NCBI GenBank assembly: GCA_947642555.1
Contig: CANRSX010000018.1
Span: forward strand, 33,590-97,589
DNA length: 64,000 bases
Direction: 5' to 3'
From: an uncultured Roseburia sp.
Lineage (GTDB): Bacteria > Bacillota > Clostridia > Lachnospirales > Lachnospiraceae
The position numbers were made by a program, and so were the translations under genes. The notes beneath the pieces were generated by a model that was not told where the DNA came from, ran no database searches, and saw only the letters and a list, made by a program, of their open reading frames with translations. How positions within the stretch are numbered: the stretch's first letter is position 1; every line of letters starts with the position of its first letter. Shown here in pieces: positions 26,431 to 33,457 of this stretch.

Positions 26431-26798
26431 TCATCCCTTCTTCCCGTAATTCACCGGGCTGCACCCGTAATATTTCTTAAACGCATTGGAAAACCCGGCC
26501 GCGCTCTGATAGCCGGTCTGCAGCGCGACAGCCTCCACTCCCAGCCGGCCGGATTCCGCTCCCCGTCATAGCGAAGGAGCATGTCCCAGAGATCCGCCAC
26601 CAGTTGTCCCTTCCCGTCCGAATTTCCGTACACCACGCCGTCCCGCCGGTCCGGGAAATAATAAAAATAGCCGTCCGCCCCGTCCGCTGTCTCCGCCATA
26701 TTTTTCAGACGGTAAAAAAACTTCATCCGGTTCTTTTTTACAGTATACTCCGCTTTTATCATATCATCAAAAAGAAGCCTGCGCCATACCGGCATCAA
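26431..26798 (-). pseudogene. Frameshifted remnant ending in an AraC-type helix-turn-helix
   Basis: The minus-strand frame ending at 26431 encodes GVEAVALQTGYQSAAGFSNA followed by FKKYYGCSPVNYGKKG and a stop, the second helix-turn-helix of an AraC-family regulator. It is open only back to about 26566. The preceding part (26567-26798, with LVADLWDMLLRYDGE) is in another frame. The join is therefore a frameshift in a truncated gene of which most of the sensor domain is missing. Confidence 0.7.
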
Positions 26799-26808
26799 GC
26801 TTCTTTTT
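26769..26808 (-). terminator. Intrinsic terminator after the spoIIIA operon
   Basis: 10-bp stem AAAAAGAAGC (26769-26778) / GCTTCTTTTT (26799-26808), with T-runs on both strands, so it can act in either direction. It lies about 90 bp past the spoIIIAH stop. Its loop resembles that of the terminator at 25112-25160. Confidence 0.75.
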
Positions 26809-26824
26809 TGTCAGATCAAACCGT

Positions 26825-26864
26825 TGTCCCCCGGCCGTTCCTCTGTCGGACCGGCCGGGGGACA
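26825..26864. repeat. Strong GC-rich hairpin after spoIIIAH
   Basis: 13-bp perfect inverted repeat TGTCCCCCGGCCG (26825-26837) / CGGCCGGGGGACA (26852-26864). There is no U-run directly after it on either strand. It may add to termination or protect the 3' end of the spoIIIA mRNA, upstream of the terminator at 26769-26808. Confidence 0.7.
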
Positions 26865-26899
26865 TGCTCCCTGTCTCTATGTAGCTGTGATTCTATTCC

Positions 26900-27751
26900 T
26901 CACTCCTGCGCCGTATTGTCAATCACGATCGGCGTGATAATAATATTTTCCGCGGAGACATTTGTCTTTCTCTTTACGATGTCCTCGACCTGCGCGCGCT
27001 TCGCGTCCGTCACCTCGCCCATATTTAAGACGACGTCGCAGCTGTCGTCCGTGATACTCACCACCACATCGGTAAAGCCCTTTGCCTCTAAAAGCATCTC
27101 CGCAGCGGCCTCCCGCTCCGCGATATCCGTCATCGCGATCATCTTATTCACAGCGTCCTGCTTTAATCCCTCGGCGATCGTCGTGTTATTTACGATCTCT
27201 AAGAGCGCTTCCTTGTTCTTCGAGCGGATCTGCTCACGGTTTAATTTCATCTCCGCCGCATAGTCGAGATTTGCCACCGATGTGCTTGTGAGTACAGCCT
27301 CTCCCGGATTCTCCACGCCTTCCACGCCGGACGCGTCCGCCACGACATCCCCGGTCCCTGCCGCGTCTGTACCTGCAACGTCAGTTCCTGCCGTGTCTGT
27401 TCCTGCAACGTCAGTTCCTGCCGTGTCTGTTCCTGCTGCAACATCGGCCGGCTCACCCGCGGTATCCGCGAACTCCAGCGGATTCTCCGCCCCCGCTGCC
27501 GCGGTATCCGCAGTCTGCGTATCTCCCGTCTGAGCCAGCTCCTCACCGGTTCCCTCGTCCGTAAAAATCTCTCCCTCCATCAGCGCGTCGTCCGAAATCT
27601 CATAATCCAGATTCATATTGTCCGCGTTTGCGCTCGCCGCGATGTCTTCATCCTCAATGTTGTTGTTCATGTAGCTGAAATACCCGGCTACCGCAATCAT
27701 AAGTGCCAGCGCTGTGATGATCAGCTGGTTTTTCCGAAATATTTTTTTCAC
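26900..27751 (-). CDS. spoIIIAH: Stage III sporulation protein SpoIIIAH
   Basis: 283 residues from GTG 27749-27751, which overlaps the spoIIIAG stop (GTGA) and follows an AAGGAGGAA site. One N-terminal membrane helix (IITALALMIAVAGYFSY), a long low-complexity region, then the conserved C-terminal domain of the YscJ/FliF-like ring fold. In sporulation it is the mother-cell membrane protein that pairs with forespore SpoIIQ to form the feeding-tube channel. Residues around 100-140 hold tandem VAGTDTAGTD units encoded by 30-bp DNA repeats (27361-27440). It is the last gene of the operon. Confidence 0.95.
   Translation of the reverse strand: MKKIFRKNQLIITALALMIAVAGYFSYMNNNIEDEDIAASANADNMNLDYEISDDALMEGEIFTDEGTGEELAQTGDTQTADTAAAGAENPLEFADTAGEPADVAAGTDTAGTDVAGTDTAGTDVAGTDAAGTGDVVADASGVEGVENPGEAVLTSTSVANLDYAAEMKLNREQIRSKNKEALLEIVNNTTIAEGLKQDAVNKMIAMTDIAEREAAAEMLLEAKGFTDVVVSITDDSCDVVLNMGEVTDAKRAQVEDIVKRKTNVSAENIIITPIVIDNTAQE
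27361..27440. repeat. 30-bp tandem repeat inside spoIIIAH
   Basis: Unit at 27361-27390 repeats almost exactly at 27391-27420 and partly at 27421-27440. It keeps the frame and encodes alternating AGTD-type residues in the linker of SpoIIIAH. It is a likely site of length variation between strains. Confidence 0.85.
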
Positions 27752-28413
27752 TTCGATTCCTCCTTGGAACACATCTTAACTACCTTAATTCTATGCACCT
27801 CCACCGGCAATAATGCCATCACCGAGTCCGAAATATCAGAAATTACGGACGGATGATCCGCGCCCTCCGCAACCACAACCACGCCTGTGATCTCCGGAAG
27901 TTTTTCCTTTTGTACATAGGGCCGGGATTCCTGTCCGTTCTCCACGCAGACCGTCTGCTCCTGCGTCTGTGTCTCCGAAACCGTCCGGCTTCCCCCCGCC
28001 GCATCGCTCTCCTCCGTCACCGTCGTCTGGGCCGTCCGGTCCTTTTCCACGACAATCTCCCCCGCATCGGCAACCGTGATCATAACCTCCACCTCACCCA
28101 CGCCTTCCATCTTTGAGAGCACTTCTTTTAACCGCTCCTCCAGATACTCCGCATATGCCTGCGGATCCCGGCCGGCCACAATGCCGGCGGATGCTTCCCC
28201 GACATTGCTTTCGGCACGATCCACGGATTTTGCGCTGTCATCCTGCGCCCCGCCCAGGGCTCCGCCGGCTTCCCCGTTTCGCGACGAGGCCGCCTTCTCA
28301 AACGGCGTCGCAATGACCAAAAGCAGAACCCCTGTGAGCGCGAGCACAACCCAGTCGCTCTTTTTTAACTGCCGCCATTTTTTCTGTGCAATCCAGTCCT
28401 TCCACCCTTTCAC
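27748..28413 (-). CDS. spoIIIAG: Stage III sporulation protein SpoIIIAG
   Basis: 221 residues from GTG 28411-28413 (KGWKDWIAQKKW start), with a GGTGGGG site 7 nt upstream; the longer frame to 28512 overlaps spoIIIAF and has none. One membrane helix (VVLALTGVLLLVIATPFE), then a C-terminal ring-building motif region (LEERLKEVLSKMEGVGEVEVMIT) as in secretion-system ring proteins. It forms a large ring in the mother-cell membrane of the SpoIIIA-SpoIIQ complex. Confidence 0.93.
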   Translation of the reverse strand: MKGWKDWIAQKKWRQLKKSDWVVLALTGVLLLVIATPFEKAASSRNGEAGGALGGAQDDSAKSVDRAESNVGEASAGIVAGRDPQAYAEYLEERLKEVLSKMEGVGEVEVMITVADAGEIVVEKDRTAQTTVTEESDAAGGSRTVSETQTQEQTVCVENGQESRPYVQKEKLPEITGVVVVAEGADHPSVISDISDSVMALLPVEVHRIKVVKMCSKEESK

Positions 28414-28432
28414 CTTTCTTTCCCCACCTTTC

Positions 28433-29074
28433 TCAGTGTATCCGCACCACGGAAGGATCCACCCGGTAATATGACGCAATCTCACGCGCCAGCTCCCCGT
28501 GCTCTCCCGCACCGGACGTATCCCCGGCGTTCTTCCCGCCGGCCGCTCCGGACGTATCCCCGGCGTTCTTCCCGCCGGCCGCTTCGGACGTATCCCCGGC
28601 TCCCGGTCCCTCCCCCAGCACGATCTCCCCGATCACAATCTCCCCGACCGTCTGCCCGTCGTCTTCTACATCCGTCTCCGAAATCCACAGCTCGATCTCC
28701 GCCACCTCATATGACTCCGAGAGGCGCACCCGTGCGTCGGCCGTCTCATATCCGTACTGTCCGGCGAGCTGCATCACATCCTCCGCGATTGCCCTCTCAT
28801 ACTGCGCGGCCATATAATCCTTCTCCATATATTCCATCCGCTCCATATCCCGCGAGATCCCGGAAAGCTCCTCCGCAAATTCCTCATAGCGGACCATCTT
28901 AAGAAACGTCTCGCTGTCAAAAAGCACGGACAGCACGGGGGACAGCAGCCCCATGGTCAGGATCATTCCCGCAAAAAAACGGATATACTTCGAAAGCCGC
29001 TTTCCGGGCGGCAGATAAAGCAGCAGTGCAAGCAGCACAAACAGCACGAGAAAGCTTTTCACATATGCAGTCAT
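28433..29074 (-). CDS. spoIIIAF: Stage III sporulation protein SpoIIIAF
   Basis: 213 residues. Two N-terminal membrane helices (SFLVLFVLLALLLYLPPG and FFAGMILTMGLLSPVLSVLF) followed by a soluble ring-building-motif-like domain, matching SpoIIIAF. Near residues 160-195 there are nearly three tandem copies of GDTSGAAGGKNA encoded by a 36-bp DNA repeat, an insertion not present in the Bacillus protein. It lies between spoIIIAE and spoIIIAG in the conserved order. Confidence 0.93.
   Translation of the reverse strand: MTAYVKSFLVLFVLLALLLYLPPGKRLSKYIRFFAGMILTMGLLSPVLSVLFDSETFLKMVRYEEFAEELSGISRDMERMEYMEKDYMAAQYERAIAEDVMQLAGQYGYETADARVRLSESYEVAEIELWISETDVEDDGQTVGEIVIGEIVLGEGPGAGDTSEAAGGKNAGDTSGAAGGKNAGDTSGAGEHGELAREIASYYRVDPSVVRIH
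28512..28600. repeat. 36-bp tandem repeat inside spoIIIAF
   Basis: Units at 28512-28547 and 28548-28583 are almost identical, with a partial third to about 28600. They are in frame and encode a 12-residue Gly/Ala/Asp-rich unit. It is a length-variable spacer in SpoIIIAF. Confidence 0.85.
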
Positions 29075-29101
29075 CCTCTTCTCCCCTTCCCGGCGCCGGC
29101 A

Positions 29102-30349
29102 TCAGAAAAATCCGGAGGCGGCCGTCGTCAGCGCAACCGTCAGAAATAACAGCGCCACACAGTAAACCACCAGCTTCAGATACAAAAAACCGCCCTCCGA
29201 CATCCCTTTTAAGCAGCCGGCAATCCGCTTGTCCGTCACCGGCTCCACGAGCACAGCCGCCAGCTTATACAGCACGGACATCGCGAAAATCCGAATCACC
29301 GGCAGCAGCCCGAGCACCACAAGAATCACAAGCGCGGCCGCGCCGACACAGTTTTTGATCAGCACACCGGAGCCGACAAGCATTTCCCCTACCCCGTTTA
29401 TGACATTTCCAACGCCGGGAATCATGGATGCCGCGCGGTTTAACGTTCCGCTGATCAGCTTATCCTTCACCGGGGAAATCAGCCCCTGCACCACATTTAA
29501 CCCGAGCACAAGAATCCCCGCGCTCTTCATTCCCCACTCGATCCCGTTTTTTAACAGCTCCGTCAGATTTTCAAACTTTTCATCCTCAAAAAAATGGTTG
29601 AACAGCTCCATGATGACGTAAATGTGGATCAGCGGCAGCAGCAGATGTAAAAACAGCCACTGTACCAGATAAATCACAAGAAAGGCCAGCTGATAAAACC
29701 CGGCCGAGCTTTCCGGCCCCGCGGAAAACACCATACTGACGCAAAGCGTCGGCACAAGCGCCTTCATAAAATCCGTGCTCTGGCCCAGGGCTTCCCTCGC
29801 GATTTCTGCACAGGCCAGAAACGACTGCATCAGAAGCACGGCAAGCACACAGTAGAGAAACAGGAAGCTGATCTCCGAGATATACGGGGAGCCAAACCCT
29901 CCGGAAACATTTTTTAACACCGAACATGCCACGGCAAGCATCACCGCCGTCACCAGAAGCTTCCGGTGCGTCTCCATCTCATAAAACAGCATGTCCAGAA
30001 ACCAGTCCGCAAGGCTTCCGTAATCAAATCCCATAATCCCGTCCGCGAGAAACGATTCCACGATCCCGGAAAATGTAAGCTTTTCCCGCTGCTCTGGAAA
30101 CAGCTCCTGCGCAAGCAGCTCGTCCAGTCCGTCAAAATCCAGCTCGCCCAGCCAGTGATCCAGATACTCCGCTTCCTCATCCGCCGCGCCATCCGCCTGC
30201 CCCGATCCACGCGACACGCTTCCCGCCTGCCCCGATCCACGCGGCATGCCCGCTTCCGACGGCCGGGCAGAGACGCAGTCCGCTGCCAGCGCCATAAAAC
30301 ACCCCAGAAGAAGCATCAGAATCCGTCGCCCCCATTTACGCCCTCTCAT
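29102..30349 (-). CDS. spoIIIAE: Stage III sporulation protein SpoIIIAE
   Basis: 415 residues. N-terminal signal-like helix (ILMLLLGCFMALAADCVSA), then a Ser/Gly-rich stretch and a hydrophobic domain with several membrane helices (LAFLVIYLVQWLFLHLLLPLIHIYV, AALVILVVLGLLPVIRIFAM). This is the polytopic SpoIIIAE of the mother-cell channel complex. It overlaps the spoIIIAD stop by 4 bp (ATGA). A duplicated short repeat (SGQAGSVSRGSGQADG) lies just after the signal. Confidence 0.94.
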   Translation of the reverse strand: MRGRKWGRRILMLLLGCFMALAADCVSARPSEAGMPRGSGQAGSVSRGSGQADGAADEEAEYLDHWLGELDFDGLDELLAQELFPEQREKLTFSGIVESFLADGIMGFDYGSLADWFLDMLFYEMETHRKLLVTAVMLAVACSVLKNVSGGFGSPYISEISFLFLYCVLAVLLMQSFLACAEIAREALGQSTDFMKALVPTLCVSMVFSAGPESSAGFYQLAFLVIYLVQWLFLHLLLPLIHIYVIMELFNHFFEDEKFENLTELLKNGIEWGMKSAGILVLGLNVVQGLISPVKDKLISGTLNRAASMIPGVGNVINGVGEMLVGSGVLIKNCVGAAALVILVVLGLLPVIRIFAMSVLYKLAAVLVEPVTDKRIAGCLKGMSEGGFLYLKLVVYCVALLFLTVALTTAASGFF

Positions 30350-30729
30350 AGAAAACTCCCGATCGTCTCAAGAAAAACGTTTAACACCGGTATGCTCACC
30401 ACCAGGATCGAGAGCTTCGCAAACACCTCGATCTGATTCGCGACCGCCGCGTACCCCGCGTCCTTGCAGATATTGATCGCAAATTCCGCGACATATGTAA
30501 TCCCTACCATTTTTACCACCATCCCGATATACCTGCCGTCCACCATGATCATCGACGAGAGCCGGTCCGCAAACGCAAGCACGGTCTCCACCTTCGAGAG
30601 CATGTAGATGAAAATACAGATGCAGACCACCATGGAAATAAAAACGCTGTATTCTCCTTTTTCCTTCCGCAGGATCATCGCCACCAGCACACCCGCGATT
30701 CCCAGAACCGCAATCCGTATGATATCCAT
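30346..30729 (-). CDS. spoIIIAD: Stage III sporulation protein SpoIIIAD
   Basis: 127 residues from ATG 30727-30729 (MDIIRIAVLGIAGVLVAMIL), chosen for the GAAGGGGG site and family start. It has several membrane helices and the conserved TYVAEFAINICKDAG segment. It is a small polytopic membrane protein of the SpoIIIA complex. It follows spoIIIAC by about 20 bp and overlaps spoIIIAE. Confidence 0.94.
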   Translation of the reverse strand: MDIIRIAVLGIAGVLVAMILRKEKGEYSVFISMVVCICIFIYMLSKVETVLAFADRLSSMIMVDGRYIGMVVKMVGITYVAEFAINICKDAGYAAVANQIEVFAKLSILVVSIPVLNVFLETIGSFL

Positions 30730-30748
30730 AACGCCCCCTTCGCCCGTT

Positions 30749-30943
30749 TCACAGGGAAAACATCGTCTGCATGGTCTCAAACAGCTCATAGATATAGGGG
30801 ATGATCCAGAACAGCACAATGATCAGTCCCGCAAGGCTTGTCAGAAAAGCGTGCTCCTCCCTGCCGCTGTGCTTTAACACCTGGCTGATCACGGTCACCA
30901 GAATCCCGACTGCCGCTATCCGAAAAATTAAATTTACGCTCAT
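30749..30943 (-). CDS. spoIIIAC: Stage III sporulation protein SpoIIIAC
   Basis: 64 residues, two membrane helices. It matches SpoIIIAC in length and in the segments AAVGILVTVISQVLKHSGRE and FLTSLAGLIIVLFWIIPYIYELF. It is the shortest polytopic protein of the SpoIIIA complex and is in its standard operon position. Confidence 0.94.
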   Translation of the reverse strand: MSVNLIFRIAAVGILVTVISQVLKHSGREEHAFLTSLAGLIIVLFWIIPYIYELFETMQTMFSL

Positions 30944-30956
30944 CGCCTCTTCCTCC

Positions 30957-31475
30957 TCACAGCAGCAGAATAATCACCATCAGCCCGCCAAGAATGCTCA
31001 CCGCGCCGCAGACCCGCTGCTTTTCCTTTTGTCCGCTTTGCGTTTCACGGATCAGAGCATCAAGCCGCTCCAGTGTGACGGCAAGGTGCTTTTTATTTTC
31101 CTCCACGCTTTTTCCAAAAAAAGCGCTGCCCGCCCCCTCGGCCACCTCCGCCTCCTCCGCGGAAAGCTTCAGTTCCTTCCGGTGCGCTGCAAACACGTTT
31201 CTCCACACGAGATCGCCCTGCCCCTGTTTTTTCTCGATCAGCTGATCCGCAATCTCCTTACAGATTTCGTTTATCGTTTCATCCCGCGTCCGCACAAAAC
31301 AGCCTAAGAGGATTTCCACCGGCTGCATGGATTCATACGCCGCATACGAGATATCCACAAACAGCTTCCGCAGCTCGTACAGCCGCTTCACATGATCCGC
31401 AATCTCACTGTAAAACGTCACAGCCAGTCCCATACTCGCCGTGATAATCAGAATACTCCCCAGCAGTTTTAACAT
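30957..31475 (-). CDS. spoIIIAB: Stage III sporulation protein SpoIIIAB
   Basis: 172 residues with an N-terminal and a C-terminal membrane helix and a helical soluble middle. It matches SpoIIIAB (MLKLLGSILIITASMGLAVTF start; LGGLMVIILLL end), which resembles the type II secretion GspF-like platform fold. Its start overlaps the end of spoIIIAA by 7 bp. Confidence 0.94.
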   Translation of the reverse strand: MLKLLGSILIITASMGLAVTFYSEIADHVKRLYELRKLFVDISYAAYESMQPVEILLGCFVRTRDETINEICKEIADQLIEKKQGQGDLVWRNVFAAHRKELKLSAEEAEVAEGAGSAFFGKSVEENKKHLAVTLERLDALIRETQSGQKEKQRVCGAVSILGGLMVIILLL

Positions 31476-32413
31476 ATCTTCTCCATCTCTGGCCCGCAGA
31501 CCGTAAACCGCCGCCTTCCGTCCGGCTCCCGCTCAATCCACACATATCTCTGAAACAGACGTCTTCTCATCCGGCCGCGCAGATACGGGTTCTCTGATAA
31601 CTCCTCCGGCGTCCCCGCGTGAAGCGTCCCGATCACGCGGCACCCCGCATATGCCGCCTGCTCCACCGCCGCGAAATCCTCCTCTGTGCCAAGCTCATCC
31701 ACCGCGATCACCTGCGGCGACATGGTCCGAAGCAGCATCCGCATCCCCTCCGTCTTCCCGCAGCCGTCCAGCACATCCGTGCGCGGCCCCAGGTCATTCT
31801 GCGGAACCCCCAGGTGGCAGGCGCCAAGCTCTGACCGCTCGTCCACCACGCAGACCTTTAAGCCCGGACGCCCGGACGTCCCGCCGGAGATCTGCCGGAT
31901 ACAGTCGCGCAGCAGCGTTGTCTTCCCGTTCCCCGGCGCGGAAAAAATGAGCGTGCTGCAGATCCCGGACGCTCCTGAGAGATGCGGCACAAGCTCATCC
32001 GCACAGCCGCGCTGCTCGTGCGCCACCCGGATATTCAGAAACGTCACCGGGCCGATTCCGGCCATCTTTCCCTCCGAAAGCACCGCACCGCCGGCCAGCC
32101 CGATCCGGTGCCCGCCCTCGATCGTGATAAATCCCTGCTTTAGCTCCTCCCGGTAGGCATAGAGCGAATAACTGCTTATGTAGTTCATCATCTCGGAAAT
32201 CTCTCTCACACCCATCCGGAACGTTTCATCCGTGCCTGTCCCTCCCGGCGCCGCAGGACGACGTATCCCGCTGTCATACAGAAATTCAACCGGCTGTCCG
32301 ACCCGCACGCGGATCTCCTCAAGCCCCTTCTGCCATCCGCTGCCGGAGAGCATGTCCCGGATTTTTACCGGAAAAATCTGCCGTATTGTCTCCATCCTCC
32401 GCGCTTCCTCCAT
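31469..32413 (-). CDS. spoIIIAA: Stage III sporulation ATPase SpoIIIAA
   Basis: 314 residues from ATG 32411-32413, with a GGAGGGA site; the frame is open 23 codons further but without a site. It has a GspE-like/AAA ATPase domain with Walker A SAPGNGKTTLLRD, Walker B-type VIAVDELGTEEDF and VIGTLHAG as in secretion ATPases. It powers assembly or transport of the SpoIIIA channel between mother cell and forespore. It is the first gene of the eight-gene operon behind the sigma-E-type promoter at 32488-32515. Confidence 0.95.
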   Translation of the reverse strand: MEEARRMETIRQIFPVKIRDMLSGSGWQKGLEEIRVRVGQPVEFLYDSGIRRPAAPGGTGTDETFRMGVREISEMMNYISSYSLYAYREELKQGFITIEGGHRIGLAGGAVLSEGKMAGIGPVTFLNIRVAHEQRGCADELVPHLSGASGICSTLIFSAPGNGKTTLLRDCIRQISGGTSGRPGLKVCVVDERSELGACHLGVPQNDLGPRTDVLDGCGKTEGMRMLLRTMSPQVIAVDELGTEEDFAAVEQAAYAGCRVIGTLHAGTPEELSENPYLRGRMRRRLFQRYVWIEREPDGRRRFTVCGPEMEKIC

Positions 32414-32487
32414 GCGTTTCCCTCCCTCCGTGCCTTCGCCGCAGGCCGTCCCGCACCCGCCGCCGCGCTGCGCTCTGGCCATGTTCT

Positions 32488-32515
32488 ATTGTATGATGGC
32501 GGGCTGGTTTTATGA
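32488..32515 (-). promoter_or_regulatory. Sigma-E-type promoter of the spoIIIA operon
   Basis: On the minus strand: -35-like TCATAAA (32509-32515), 13-bp spacer, -10 CATACAAT (32488-32495). The -10 is a perfect match to the Bacillus sigma-E pattern and the spacer is within the usual 13-14 bp. spoIIIA is a known sigma-E operon in B. subtilis. Confidence 0.75.
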
Positions 32516-32555
32516 CAAACATTTAAAAATCAGAATACCGCAATCCCCTCTCCTG

Positions 32556-32564
32556 TGCTATAAT
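32556..32564 (+). promoter_or_regulatory. Extended -10 promoter of the ABC-type ATPase gene
   Basis: TGCTATAAT is an extended -10 (TGnTATAAT). No good -35 is visible, as is usual for extended -10 promoters. The start of transcription would be near 32571, about 25 nt before the gene. Confidence 0.6.
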
Positions 32565-32595
32565 GGTCACAGACCACCACAGGAGGCATCACATC

Positions 32596-33453
32596 ATGAT
32601 CTACGTAAGCGAATTTACCTTCCCCGAACGGGAGAGAGAGACGGATTTTTTCTTCGACATCCGTCGCACCTGCTACGATTCCTTCTACCCCTTCGGGATC
32701 CTCTCAAAGCACCAGTTCCGGCGCATCGACTTTGAGCCGGTCACAATCCTGTGCGGCGGCAACGGTACCGGGAAATCGACGGCCTTAAACGTCATCGCGG
32801 AAAAGATCGGCCTCCTGCGCGATACGCCGGGCAACCGCTCGAACTTTTACGACGATTACCTGGCGCTCTGCACCCAGAAGACCGTCCATCCTCTGCCGAA
32901 GGAGAGCTGCATTATTACAAGCGACGATGTCTTTGACTATATGTTAAATATCCGCAATTTAAATCAGGGAATCGATCAGAAGCGCGAGACGCTGTTTGAG
33001 GAATATCTGGAAAACAAATATGCGCATTTTCAGATGAAATCCATCGCAGATTACGAAAAATTAAGAAAGGTGAACCAGGCGAGAAGCAAAACCCAGTCGC
33101 GCTATGTGAGAAAAGAGCTGATGGACAATGTCCGCGAATATTCAAACGGCGAGAGCGCCTACCGGTATTTTGTGGAAAAAATGTCGGAAAACGCCCTCTA
33201 CCTGTTAGACGAGCCGGAAAACAGCCTCTCCGCCGAGCGTCAGATCGAGCTCGCGGAGTTTATCGAAAATTCCGCCCGCTTTTTCGGCTGCCAGTACATC
33301 CTCTCGACCCACTCCCCCTTCCTTCTGGCGATCCGCAGGGCGAAGATCTATGACCTCGACGAGGACCCGGTGGATGTGAAGCGGTGGAGCCGGCTGCCGA
33401 ACGTGCGCACCTTCTATGATTTCTTTCAGAAGCATGCGCACGAGTTTGAGTGA
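32596..33453 (+). CDS. Stand-alone ABC-type (SMC/RecF-like) AAA ATPase
   Basis: 285 residues from ATG 32596 with an AGGAGG site. Walker A GGNGTGKST at 54-62, signature-like YSNGES, Walker B LYLLDEPENSLS, and H-loop STHSP near the end: a complete ABC-type ATPase of the soluble, AAA_15/AAA_21 type. No membrane segment. It is a single-gene unit between the spoIIIA promoter and the convergent argS. Proteins like this occur alone in many Firmicutes; some relatives act in defence or DNA repair, but here nothing points to a partner. The function is not assigned. Confidence 0.88.
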   Translation: MIYVSEFTFPERERETDFFFDIRRTCYDSFYPFGILSKHQFRRIDFEPVTILCGGNGTGKSTALNVIAEKIGLLRDTPGNRSNFYDDYLALCTQKTVHPLPKESCIITSDDVFDYMLNIRNLNQGIDQKRETLFEEYLENKYAHFQMKSIADYEKLRKVNQARSKTQSRYVRKELMDNVREYSNGESAYRYFVEKMSENALYLLDEPENSLSAERQIELAEFIENSARFFGCQYILSTHSPFLLAIRRAKIYDLDEDPVDVKRWSRLPNVRTFYDFFQKHAHEFE

Positions 33454-33457
33454 TGTC

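Noticed and set aside
28482..28688. Small Arg/Gly-rich frames around the spoIIIAF repeats
   Set aside because: They come from reading the 36-bp repeat in other frames; spoIIIAF explains the DNA.
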